DNA from: Hyphomicrobiales bacterium
GTDB lineage: Bacteria > Pseudomonadota > Alphaproteobacteria > Rhizobiales > Hyphomicrobiaceae
Direction of reading: 5' to 3'
NCBI GenBank assembly: GCA_017304275.1
Contig: JAFKKW010000459.1
Location: 1 to 28,828, forward strand
Length of the DNA: 28,828 bases
Positions within the stretch are counted from its first letter, which is position 1, and each line of letters starts with the position of its first letter. The translations under genes and the position numbers were made by a program. The notes below the pieces were generated by a model. It worked only from the letters and a program-made list of their open reading frames with translations. It did no database searches and was not told the origin of the DNA. Of the stretch, positions 15,609-23,091 are shown piece after piece.

Positions 15609-16181
15609 ATGTCCATCCCCTTCCATTTGAGACCCGGTAGACCCGAAGATGCCGACAGGCTGGCGCAACTGGTCAACTACGCGGGCGAAGGGCTGCCGCA
15701 TTACCTCTGGCAACAGATGGCCAAGCCAGGCGAGACTCCTTGGGAGATAGGACGTCAGCGCGCCCTGCGCGACCAGGGCAGCTTCTCCTATCGGAACGCC
15801 ACCATTGCAGAGGTCGCGGGCAAGCCGGTGGGCTGTCTCATTGGCTATGCGATCGCGGCTCAGCCGGATCAAATTCCGGCTGACCTGCCGGCCATGTTCG
15901 TTCCGCTGCAGGAGCTGGAGAACCTCGCGCCCAAGACCTGGTATGTCAATGTCCTGGCGGTGATGCCGTCTGACCGCAATCAGGGTCTCGGCACTGCGCT
16001 GCTGCGCCACGCCGTCGAAAAGGCCGCCGGCTCCGGCCTGAGTGTCATCGTATCGAACGCAAACCCCGGCGCCCGTCGCCTCTACGAGCGCCATGACTAT
16101 CGGGAACGTTCGCGGCGCCCCATGCTCAAAGACGGCTGGGACCACAGCGGCGACGCGTGGGTGCTTCTGTGCACCGGCTGA
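15609..16181 (+). CDS. GNAT-family N-acetyltransferase
   Basis: A 190-residue cytosolic enzyme expected to transfer an acetyl group from acetyl-CoA to an amine. It starts IPFHLRPGRPEDADRLAQLVNYAGEGLP. The acetyl-CoA motif lies in YVNVLAVMPSDRNQGLGTALLRHAVEKA (NQGLGT as the RxxGxG/A equivalent), and NPGARRLYERHDYRE gives the usual C-terminal motif B. GGAG before ATG 15609 supports the start; an in-frame ATG at 15588 is possible. The open frame further upstream overlaps the methyltransferase in another frame and is not used. The substrate is not predictable. Confidence 0.85.
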   Translation: MSIPFHLRPGRPEDADRLAQLVNYAGEGLPHYLWQQMAKPGETPWEIGRQRALRDQGSFSYRNATIAEVAGKPVGCLIGYAIAAQPDQIPADLPAMFVPLQELENLAPKTWYVNVLAVMPSDRNQGLGTALLRHAVEKAAGSGLSVIVSNANPGARRLYERHDYRERSRRPMLKDGWDHSGDAWVLLCTG

Positions 16182-16266
16182 TCGCTGAAAATCCAAGCCG
16201 GATGGGGGAGCGCTCCACGCTCGAGCCCTGAAACGTTTCCTTAACCACATGGAGTGGCAGGGCATT

Positions 16267-16286
16267 AAGTTTCAAAAGCTAAACTT
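16267..16286. promoter_or_regulatory. Inverted repeat upstream of the GGDEF-EAL gene
   Basis: AAGTTT (16267-16272) and AAACTT (16281-16286) with an 8-base spacer, 43 bases before the ATG. A 10-base palindrome, GAAACGTTTC, lies at 16230-16239. Either may be an operator; nothing identifies the regulator. Confidence 0.35.
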
Positions 16287-16328
16287 TTCTTCTGTGCCGG
16301 CAGATGTCCCGGAGCTTGAGCCCGTTCC

Positions 16329-19265
16329 ATGTTCCGTATTTTCCAGTGTGTCGCCATCGAGCACGATTCGCGCATTCTGCTTCTTGCGCTGTTGCTGTGC
16401 TTTTTTGCGTCATCGACGGCCATCCTTATGGGACAGCGGGCGCTTAAAGCCGATGCCAGCGAGCGATCGGCGTGGCTCGTTGCCGCCGGCCTCATCACGG
16501 GCCTTGGCATCTGGACCACACACTTTTCCGCAATGCTTGCGTTCGAGCCGGGTGCCAATATCCGCTTCGACGTCCGTTACACTTCGGCCGCACTGCTTTG
16601 TGCAATAGCATTCTCGATCGTCGGCTGGTCAACCGCGTTCGCTTGGGATAAGGGCCGACCGGTCCTCGGCGGTGCCCTGATTGGGCTGGGTCTCGCAGGA
16701 GCGCATTTCCTCGACACTTTCGGCATTCGCTTTGCGGGAACGCTCGCTCTCGACGCTGACCTGGCTCTGCTGTCCATTCCGCTGGGCGTTTCGCTGTGTG
16801 GGTTATCGGCTTACCTGCTGGCACGCCATCAGAAGCCGGGTATCCCGCTGTCGGCTAGCGCGGCCTTGGCCGCCGGGATTTTTAGCCTGCACATCGTAGC
16901 GATGTCGTCTCTGGTCCTCACGGCCGACCCGCGGGTGCCGGAACCGACGGATGGTCTCGGGCTTAATGCGCTTGGCGGCTGGGTCATTGCAGCGGCGCTC
17001 AGCATCTTGGCCGCAGGCTTTGCGCTCGGCGCGCACGACCAGTACAGCGCAGCGATCATCGCCGAAGACCGTCGGCTGCTTGCGGATTCCATCGAGGCGC
17101 TGAAGGAGTCGCAAGAGCATTACAGTGCCACGCTCGAGCTTAATCCGCAGATACCGTGGACTGCGGACACCAGTGGCCAGTGTCTCGAGATTGGTCCGAG
17201 GTGGAGCGAGTTTCTCGGGCTGCCGGCTGAAGAAGCGCTGGGGATGGGGTGGGTATCTGTCGTTCATCCCGAGGACACGCCCAAGGTGGAACGCTTGTGG
17301 CACGAGGCGACCCGCACCGGCCAACCCTTTGATGCGCGCTATCGGTTCCGCTGTCTTGACGGCTCATACCGCTGGTTCAGAGACCGCGGATATCCGCGGC
17401 GCAATGCTGCCGGCGAGGTCATCAAATGGTACGGGAGCGTCGACGACATCCATGACCAAGTGGTCGCGGAGGAAACATTACGCGCAACTGAGGAGCGCTA
17501 CCGTCTCGCCTCGAATGCGTCTACCGACGCGATTTGGGACTGGAGCCACACGGCTCAAAAGATAACCTGGAGCGGGGCCATAGGTTCTCACTTCGGCCAC
17601 TATGAGGCTGTCGAGGGAACCAGCTTCGAATGGTGGTCTGAGCGTGTGCATGCCGATGATCGCGCACGCGTTCTCGAGAGTCTGAAAAAGGCCATTGCCG
17701 GGGATGCGGCCCACTGGTCGGAGGAGTACCGTTTTAGCAAGGCGGATGGCACCTACGCCGATATCCTGTCGCGCGGCACTATCGTGCGTGGCAAAGATGA
17801 CGTTCCTTTACGCTCGATTGGCGCGATGATTGATATTACCCAGCTTAAGCGCGCGGAGGCGTCGCTCAGATGGGCGGCGCAACACGATTCTCTCACCGAT
17901 CTTCCGAACCGAGCGCTGTTCGAGATCCGTCTCAGGGCGGCGCTGGACTCAGCGGGACGTGACGCTTCGGACGTCGGTCTGGTCGTTCTCGATGTCGATC
18001 ACTTCAAGATGTTCAACGATACGCGCGGACACCAAGCCGGCGATCAGCTTCTTTCGTGGATCGCGCGGCGGCTTCAGGAACGCCGGCTGCCCGACACCAC
18101 GGTGGCACGGCTCGGTGGCGATGAGTTCGCCATCATCATCCCGGGTTACAAGGAAGGAGATGCCGGCAAGGTCTTAGCGGGCCTGCAAGAGGCTTTCCAG
18201 TTCCGGCGCGAGGCCATCGACGTTGGCGTCAGCGCCGGCTTGGCCGTATGGCCCCATGACGCCATGCGCCCCGAAAACCTGATCAAGTGCGCCGATCTCG
18301 CCTTGTACGCTTGTAAAGCGGAGCGGCAAAAGGGGGTTCAGCGTTTTCAACCCGAAATGCGCAAGGCCGCCAACGAGCGGGCGCGCATGCTGGATACCGC
18401 TTCAGCGGCACTGCGGGAAAACCGCATCTTCCCTTACTACCAGGCTAAGGTCTGCCTTAAGACCGGTACGCTGGTCGGGATGGAGGCTCTGCTGCGATGG
18501 CGGCACCCTAAACAGGGTGTCCAATCGCCCGCAGGTATTGCCGCAGCCTTCGACAATGCTGAGCTCGCAATCAGCTGCACGGACCGGATCGTCGACTGCG
18601 TGCTGGCCGACATCAAGGTCTGGTTGCAGGAGGACCTTAATTTCGGGCGGATCGCCATCAATGCCACTGCTGCGGACTTCCTGCGGGGAGATTTTGACGT
18701 CCGGTTGCTGCACAAGCTGGAGCATGCAGGCGTGCCAGCCAACTGCCTTGAGCTCGAAGTTACCGAAAACGTTTTGGTGGGTCGCAATCCCGACCGCGTC
18801 CTTGCGATGCTCAACACGCTTAAGCGTGCCGGCATTACCATAGCGCTCGACGACTTCGGCACCGGGTATGCCTCTCTGGCGCACCTGAACGCCTTTCCGG
18901 TCGACGTCGTGAAAATTGATCAATCGTTCGTGCGGCCGTTTGGAGATGCGCAGCGTCGCGAAGAGGCGATAGTCCGCGCCGTCATCGGGCTGGCGCGCGA
19001 TTTGGGAATTCTCACCGTGGCCGAGGGCGTGGAAACACCGGAGCAGGCGGTGCGCCTCGGCGAGCTCAGATGTGATGTGCTTCAAGGCTATCTTTTCAGC
19101 ATTCCAACACCGAGCGAGAACGTCCCGCACGCCTTGACGCACGCGCTGCTCCAGTGGGCGGCAGTGGTCAAGGAGACGCCCACCAAGCGCTCGCGCGATC
19201 CAGTCGCTTTGTCACGGGCGAAACCGCGGCAATCTGCGAGGCGACAGGTCCCTAGTCAGGCTTGA
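16329..19265 (+). CDS. MHYT-PAS-PAS-GGDEF-EAL cyclic-di-GMP signalling protein
   Basis: A 978-residue membrane sensor enzyme. Residues 15-240 hold about seven hydrophobic helices with MHYT-like repeats WTTHFSAML (62-70), GAHFLDTFG (124-132) and SLHIVAMSS (186-194). Two PAS domains follow (about 265-385 and 390-510), each with PAS/PAC-type RFRCLDGSYRWFRDRG or EYRFSKADGTYADI. The diguanylate cyclase motif is intact (RLGGDEF, 594-600), and so is the phosphodiesterase motif (GMEALLRW, EAL at 719-721, with DDFGTGYASL, KIDQSFV and AEGVET). RLPD precedes GGDEF by six residues instead of the usual five, so the inhibitory I-site may not be canonical. Established knowledge: MHYT domains are proposed to sense O2, CO or NO through copper. 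A terminator-like hairpin follows at 19332-19352. Confidence 0.93.
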   Translation: MFRIFQCVAIEHDSRILLLALLLCFFASSTAILMGQRALKADASERSAWLVAAGLITGLGIWTTHFSAMLAFEPGANIRFDVRYTSAALLCAIAFSIVGWSTAFAWDKGRPVLGGALIGLGLAGAHFLDTFGIRFAGTLALDADLALLSIPLGVSLCGLSAYLLARHQKPGIPLSASAALAAGIFSLHIVAMSSLVLTADPRVPEPTDGLGLNALGGWVIAAALSILAAGFALGAHDQYSAAIIAEDRRLLADSIEALKESQEHYSATLELNPQIPWTADTSGQCLEIGPRWSEFLGLPAEEALGMGWVSVVHPEDTPKVERLWHEATRTGQPFDARYRFRCLDGSYRWFRDRGYPRRNAAGEVIKWYGSVDDIHDQVVAEETLRATEERYRLASNASTDAIWDWSHTAQKITWSGAIGSHFGHYEAVEGTSFEWWSERVHADDRARVLESLKKAIAGDAAHWSEEYRFSKADGTYADILSRGTIVRGKDDVPLRSIGAMIDITQLKRAEASLRWAAQHDSLTDLPNRALFEIRLRAALDSAGRDASDVGLVVLDVDHFKMFNDTRGHQAGDQLLSWIARRLQERRLPDTTVARLGGDEFAIIIPGYKEGDAGKVLAGLQEAFQFRREAIDVGVSAGLAVWPHDAMRPENLIKCADLALYACKAERQKGVQRFQPEMRKAANERARMLDTASAALRENRIFPYYQAKVCLKTGTLVGMEALLRWRHPKQGVQSPAGIAAAFDNAELAISCTDRIVDCVLADIKVWLQEDLNFGRIAINATAADFLRGDFDVRLLHKLEHAGVPANCLELEVTENVLVGRNPDRVLAMLNTLKRAGITIALDDFGTGYASLAHLNAFPVDVVKIDQSFVRPFGDAQRREEAIVRAVIGLARDLGILTVAEGVETPEQAVRLGELRCDVLQGYLFSIPTPSENVPHALTHALLQWAAVVKETPTKRSRDPVALSRAKPRQSARRQVPSQA

Positions 19266-19331
19266 CCTCAAAACGCGCCGTATTCTCGCGGCAAGCGACA
19301 GAGGAAAGCCCTCCTCGCCGGCCTGCGAAGG

Positions 19332-19352
19332 CGCCCCGTTTTGCGGGGCGCT
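19332..19352 (+). terminator. Hairpin downstream of the GGDEF-EAL gene
   Basis: GCGCCCCG (19332-19339), loop TTTTG, CGGGGCGC (19345-19352): an 8-bp perfect GC stem, followed by TGTTCTC, a weak T tail. It lies 66 bases after the stop codon. Confidence 0.6.
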
Positions 19353-19363
19353 GTTCTCACCTA

Positions 19364-19411
19364 CACGGTCATCGGCTTCCCAGCCTGTACCGTGTTGCTA
19401 GCCTACGGTAC
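19364..19411. repeat. Overlapping inverted repeats around ACGGT
   Basis: ACACGGT (19364-19370), ACCGTGT (19389-19395) and ACGGTAC (19405-19411, pairing with GTACCGT at 19387-19393). The middle copy can pair with either neighbour, so two alternative hairpins are possible. It lies at the left edge of the second mobilization module; its function is unknown. Confidence 0.4.
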
Positions 19412-19474
19412 TGCGGCCTTGGCTGAAAATCCCGGCTGATTAAATCGGCGGCTGTATACACTTTGCTCCTCTCA

Positions 19475-19493
19475 CCTACTTCAAATATCCCAC
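19475..19493 (+). other. oriT: RP4-like nic region, candidate oriT of the second module
   Basis: CCTACTTCA (19475-19483), then AA, then TATCC (19486-19490) and CAC. The RP4 nic region, as I recall it, reads CCTACTTCACCTATCCTGC, giving 9 plus 5 identical bases at the same spacing. It lies about 240 bases upstream of a MobC-like gene and a MOBP-type relaxase, the relaxase class that uses IncP-like sites. Two cautions apply: the bases after TATCC differ (CAC for TGC), and the nicked strand relative to the mob genes appears opposite to RP4. No gene is supported in 19266-19731. Confidence 0.45.
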
Positions 19494-19731
19494 GGGGGGT
19501 CCGGGGGGTGTGAAGCCACCCGGTGGTGTTAATTGCAATTCGGCGCCGATGTGACAGCGGTGATGATGGTGTGGGCAGATCGCTTGTATGCAGCGCGTAT
19601 AATCGGAGAGGGTAGAAGGGACGGGGCGAGGTATGCCTTTGACCACAAAATGGATCAAAGGCGCTGCGCCAAGCGCGTGCTCGCAGGGCCACGGCCCCGC
19701 GTCCACCCCGTCCGAAGGAGGGCGGCTGCGC

Positions 19732-20085
19732 ATGCCACGGCGCGGATACCGGAAGGGGTTATCAGACTCCAAGGAGCCGTTGGCACGTTTTGTCCGCACC
19801 CGATTATCGGAACGCGAGTTTTGCAGGTTGATGGAGGAGGGGGCGTCGCGCGGTGTCACCACGTCGAAGCTGGTTCGCTCCGTGGTGTCGGCCCATCTCA
19901 ACGGACAGCGCATGGAAGCTGCGCAACGGCGGGGGGTGACGGCTGACCTTGTTCGGCAGTTGGCGCGCATCGGCAACAACCTCAATCAGCTCGCCCGTCA
20001 GGCCAACGTCGGGTTGGTGGGCGTGTCGGCAGACGAGTTGCGGGCGTGCACGGCGCGGCTCAATGAGCTGGTACGAACGCTCTGA
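19732..20085 (+). CDS. mobC: MobC-like relaxosome accessory protein
   Basis: A 117-residue DNA-binding accessory protein of the MobC/TraJ type that helps a MOBP relaxase reach its nic site. The core is FVRTRLSEREFCRLMEEGASRGVTTSKLVRSVVSAHL (ribbon-helix-helix-like) followed by the typical MobC segment VRQLARIGNNLNQLARQANVG (IGNNLNQLAR is the family hallmark). ATG 19732 follows GAAGGAGGG; the frame is open further upstream to 19633 but there is no ribosome site there. The relaxase starts 3 bases after its stop, so the two are translated together. This gene supports assigning the downstream protein as a relaxase even though that protein is diverged. Confidence 0.85.
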   Translation: MPRRGYRKGLSDSKEPLARFVRTRLSEREFCRLMEEGASRGVTTSKLVRSVVSAHLNGQRMEAAQRRGVTADLVRQLARIGNNLNQLARQANVGLVGVSADELRACTARLNELVRTL

Positions 20086-20088
20086 GCC

Positions 20089-21210
20089 ATGTTGGCCAAG
20101 ATCGCCCCCCTCACCAACGACTTTCGCGCGTTGGCCCGTTATCTTGTGCGGGGAAGGTCCGCTTGTCCGGACCCGAAGCGTGTGGCCTGGACCATCTCGC
20201 AGAACCTGCCCACAGATGACCCGGAGCTGGCGGCGGCTTATATGGCGGCGACGGCGGCGGCGTCGGTACGCACGCGGAAGGCCGCCTATCATGTGATGAT
20301 TGCGTGGCAGGCGCGCGAGCAGCCGACGTTTCAGATGATGCAGGACGTGGCGCGGCAGGCGTTGGTTCTGGCCGGACTCGACGAGCACCAGGCGCTGATC
20401 ATGGGGCATGGCGACAAACCGCATCCACATCTGCATATCCTGCTCAACAGGGTACATCCCGAGACCGCGCGGGCTTGGAAGACCACGCATGACTATGCCG
20501 CCTTCGATCGCATCATGCGGGTTCTTGCCGATGCCCATGGCTGCGAGTACGCGCCCGCCCACGTCTATAATCCCGCGCTAACCGATACATTGCCCAAGGC
20601 GCCCGGGACGCGGGCCTTGCGTGCGGCCAGGGGAGGGGCGCCGACATCCCGGCCGCAATGGAGCCGGAGCACGACCCGCAAGATGAGTGAGCTATTGTCG
20701 GCGGATATTACGCCGTCGTCAGCAGTGGAGGATGTTGTCGCGGTGTTGGGTGGCCATGGCCTTCATCTTGAAGCCAAGGGCTGGGGGCATGTCATCGGCA
20801 ATGCCGATGGATACGCGAAGCTCTCACGCATTCGGCTTGCTTCGCAGGCGCGCTTGCTCGAGATGGTCAAGGGGGTGGCGCCAATGCGGAGGTCGAGTGT
20901 GCGCCGTCGTCGCATGTTCGAGGTCGACGGTGTCGACATCATGCGGGCGATGGTGACGCTGGGATTGGCGGATAAGAAGGACATTGCTGCCGCCGTGCAA
21001 GACAAGCGGCTGGAGCGTGAGCTTGAGTTGGCGCGCCAGGCGATGTGTAGCTCTACCAGCTTGGTTCCAATTGCCTTGCTTGGCACCGGCAGACGTCGCC
21101 AGAAGGCAGCGAACGAGAGGGTCAGGCGGGTTCGTCAGTCTCCCCGCGTTCCCGATCGCGTACCGCGTCCGTATGTTGGTCGTCCAGCAAGACCTCAAGA
21201 CGGTCGATGA
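20089..21210 (+). CDS. MOBP-type relaxase (mobilization nuclease domain)
   Basis: A 373-residue relaxase. The N-terminus LAKIAPLTNDFRALARYLVRG carries the probable nicking Tyr18. The region YHVMIAW...FQMMQDVARQALVLAGLDEHQALIMGHGD leads to the metal-binding motif HPHLHILLNRVHP (His112, His114, His116, His123). The C-terminal part (SSAVEDVVAVLGGHGLHLEAKGWGHVIGNADGYAKLSRI) resembles the tail domain of mobilization relaxases, where an adjacent domain reads the DNA. It lacks a helicase. The last 30 residues overlap a convergent small gene and are basic. It is distinct in family from the relaxase at 9229, so the window carries two independent mobilization systems. The likely substrate is a site near 19475-19493. 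Confidence 0.82.
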   Translation: MLAKIAPLTNDFRALARYLVRGRSACPDPKRVAWTISQNLPTDDPELAAAYMAATAAASVRTRKAAYHVMIAWQAREQPTFQMMQDVARQALVLAGLDEHQALIMGHGDKPHPHLHILLNRVHPETARAWKTTHDYAAFDRIMRVLADAHGCEYAPAHVYNPALTDTLPKAPGTRALRAARGGAPTSRPQWSRSTTRKMSELLSADITPSSAVEDVVAVLGGHGLHLEAKGWGHVIGNADGYAKLSRIRLASQARLLEMVKGVAPMRRSSVRRRRMFEVDGVDIMRAMVTLGLADKKDIAAAVQDKRLERELELARQAMCSSTSLVPIALLGTGRRRQKAANERVRRVRQSPRVPDRVPRPYVGRPARPQDGR

Positions 21211-21412
21211 GCCGCCTATGTTCGCGAGCCCGCATCTTAGGCCAGTCTTTATACGGCTTTGCCAGAATGCCGAAGATCTCCGGCTGGGCCTTGAAGGCCG
21301 CTACCGCCGCGCGCGGTGTTTCGGCGAAGATCACCCAAAACTGTCGGCCGCCATCCTCATAAAAGCCCATGAGGCTGTCTCGAATGTGGTGTTCGGAATC
21401 GACATAACGCAT
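21122..21412 (-). CDS. Small hypothetical protein convergent with the relaxase
   Basis: A 96-residue protein that I do not recognise. It is acidic/basic mixed with an aromatic core (YVDSEHHIRDSLMGFYEDGGRQFWVIFAETPRAAVAAFKAQPEIFGIL) and a charged helix (REHRRLIDRLEVLLDDQH). ATG 21412 is preceded by AGGATGG. It overlaps the end of the relaxase by 89 bases on the other strand and lies between that gene and the next plus-strand gene. The coherent core suggests a real protein. It may belong to the mobile module, but no family is visible. Confidence 0.5.
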   Translation of the reverse strand: MRYVDSEHHIRDSLMGFYEDGGRQFWVIFAETPRAAVAAFKAQPEIFGILAKPYKDWPKMRAREHRRLIDRLEVLLDDQHTDAVRDRERGETDEPA

Positions 21413-21514
21413 CAGTCCATCCTAACACGGAATTCTGCCTACGGGGTGAGCAGCCTGTATGGACTTCGTATTCAATGGCGCGCAGCCTTTTCTTGAACCA
21501 AGGAAAGATGTGCC

Positions 21515-22117
21515 ATGACTACCGATACCCAAGCCCACGGTAACTTCGTAGCCTTTCTCGTGCGCGACAAAGAACCAGGCGATAACAAGCCAACCTTTGA
21601 CGGCCGGCTGAAACTTCCCAATGGCGACGGCGAGCTGACTTTCGCGTTGTGGTCTCATGAATATGCGGATCCCAAAACCGGCGAGGTCCACATTATGTTC
21701 AATGGTCGGTCGGACGCTGTCTCTCCGAGCGACGCCCCCTTGGCGCAGGTAGCCGCGTTGATGAAGGACGGCGCTGCGGATGCGCCGGCCTCGGTCGGCA
21801 ACCTTCAAGTGGCATCCCGCCAGTTGGTTCTCTTTCCCAACCGCTTCAAGGCAGAGGCGCCTGAGAAGCAGCGACCGGATTATTGGGGTGCCTATAACCC
21901 CGGCAATGGTCAGCCGGTGGTGCGCATCAGCGCATGGCTTCGCAAGGACCGTTACCAGAACGCCATGATGGCTGGGGCCACCAGCTATCCGCTGCCCGGC
22001 AAGAGCGAAGCTGAACAGCAAGACGTGACGCCGACCATCGAGCAGCTGGAGGCAAGCGGTGCGGTGTCGCGCGGCATGCCGGAGAAGGAGAAGAAACGGA
22101 GCGGCGGTCGGGGTTAG
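21515..22117 (+). CDS. Plasmid-type hypothetical protein (weak resemblance to DUF736)
   Basis: A 200-residue soluble protein. It reads as two similar beta-rich halves, FVAFLVRDKEPGDNKPTFDGRLKLPNGDGELTFALWSHEY and later DYWGAYNPGNGQPVVRISAWLRKDRYQNAMMAG, followed by an acidic tail ending KKRSGGRG. The style (short strands, small modified-substrate-like motifs) recalls DUF736 proteins encoded beside conjugation genes on alphaproteobacterial plasmids, but I cannot confirm membership. AAGGAAAG precedes ATG 21515. A strong terminator follows at 22134-22157, so it ends the second module's plus-strand unit. Confidence 0.6.
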   Translation: MTTDTQAHGNFVAFLVRDKEPGDNKPTFDGRLKLPNGDGELTFALWSHEYADPKTGEVHIMFNGRSDAVSPSDAPLAQVAALMKDGAADAPASVGNLQVASRQLVLFPNRFKAEAPEKQRPDYWGAYNPGNGQPVVRISAWLRKDRYQNAMMAGATSYPLPGKSEAEQQDVTPTIEQLEASGAVSRGMPEKEKKRSGGRG

Positions 22118-22133
22118 GCGACCGTTGGTTGCG

Positions 22134-22157
22134 GGGCAGCGGAGGCTGCCCTTTTTT
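22134..22157 (+). terminator. Rho-independent terminator
   Basis: GGGCAGC (22134-22140), loop GGAG, GCTGCCC (22145-22151), then six T residues. It is the clearest intrinsic terminator in the window and closes the unit ending with the 21515-22117 gene. The stretch 22158-22346 after it contains no gene I can support. Confidence 0.88.
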
Positions 22158-22346
22158 GTATTCTGGTGAGGGGGGGGCTGGGTATTGTGGCCGCCTCCCG
22201 CGCAAGAGCGCGGATCGGGCTGGCGTGAACCGAGCCGGCCGCGCCGTCTCGGCCCTGCGGGCTTTCATCCCTGGCGGAAGAAAGCACCTCGACATTCTGG
22301 GTTATGGAATCTCCACATCAAGCCATGGGTTCAAAGAAACCGCCCA

Positions 22347-22922
22347 TCAGGGCGAGGCGACAATGATCGCGGTGCAGCTTGCCTTTTCTGCAGATTGGTA
22401 ACAGTGCGGCACGCTGGAATCGAATGTCATCGCGTCGCCGGGGAAGAGGGTTGTCGTCTCGTTTTCCACCGTCACGGTGAGGGCACCCTCGACAACGTAT
22501 ATGAGTTCCTCGGCTCCGTGCTGATGCGGGTCCGAGGGCGGTGAGCCCCCCGGAAATTCCGCCAGGAAGGCCTCCATGCGGCGGTCGGCCAGCGGATAAT
22601 CGAGGCTCTCGAAAAAATAGGAAGCCGCCGCCGCTCCGGCCGGAATGGGCAAGCGAAGCCGCTCGTTCTTGCGCGTCACCGCAATCCGCGGACCTGTCCG
22701 ATCAAAAAAGAACTCGAGGCCAACTCCAAACACCAGAGCAATACGCAGCAGTGTCGGCAGAGTCGGGAAAAGCTGGCCGCGCTCGATCTTCGACAACATC
22801 GCCGTCGATAAACCGCTGTGCTCCCCCAGCTGTGCCAAAGCCATTTGCTTCTTCAGGCGCAGCGTCTTGATGCGCGGACCGATCTGATAGGTCGCAAGCT
22901 CTGTGGCCAGCGTGTCGGGCAT
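22347..22922 (-). CDS. XRE-cupin transcriptional regulator
   Basis: A 191-residue regulator. The N-terminal helix-turn-helix (RIKTLRLKKQMALAQLGEHSGLSTAMLSKIERGQLFPTLPTLLRIALVFGV) is followed by a C-terminal cupin sensor domain (MEAFLAEFPGGSPPSDPHQHGAEELIYVVEGALTVTVENETTTLFPGDAMTFDSSVPHCYQS). His residues in PHQHGAEELIY and PHCY fit a metal or small-ligand cupin pocket. ATG 22922 has AAGGGGA upstream. It is divergent from the fasciclin gene, and a pair of direct repeats at 22975-23007 lies between them, so it probably controls itself and the neighbour. The effector is unknown. Confidence 0.88.
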   Translation of the reverse strand: MPDTLATELATYQIGPRIKTLRLKKQMALAQLGEHSGLSTAMLSKIERGQLFPTLPTLLRIALVFGVGLEFFFDRTGPRIAVTRKNERLRLPIPAGAAAASYFFESLDYPLADRRMEAFLAEFPGGSPPSDPHQHGAEELIYVVEGALTVTVENETTTLFPGDAMTFDSSVPHCYQSAEKASCTAIIVASP

Positions 22923-22974
22923 AAAATGCAATCCCCTTTTTCACCCGCCGACAATGGGGGCGCCCAAATTTTCA

Positions 22975-23007
22975 TGTCAAGATAAAATAGGTTCGTGTCA
23001 CGATAAA
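22975..23007. promoter_or_regulatory. Direct repeats with 21-bp period, candidate XRE-cupin operator
   Basis: TGTCAAGATAAA (22975-22986) and TGTCACGATAAA (22996-23007) differ at one position and start 21 bases apart, two helical turns. They lie between the divergent XRE-cupin gene and the fasciclin gene. The first copy supplies TTGACA on the minus strand, usable as a -35. Binding by the XRE-cupin protein is inferred. Confidence 0.55.
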
Positions 23008-23023
23008 GTGAGTGGTAATAGAA

Positions 23024-23047
23024 ATGTTTTTCATTAGATGAAAACAT
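23024..23047. promoter_or_regulatory. Imperfect inverted repeat upstream of the fasciclin gene
   Basis: ATGTTTTTCAT (23024-23034), TAG, ATGAAAACAT (23038-23047): ten paired bases with one bulge, 45 bases before the fasciclin ATG. A second GC-rich hairpin (TGCTCGC to GCGGGCA) follows directly. They could be a 5' leader structure or a second operator. Confidence 0.4.
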
Positions 23048-23091
23048 GCTCGCCGCGATAGCGGGCATGGTTCAACATTCAGGAGTTCGTC

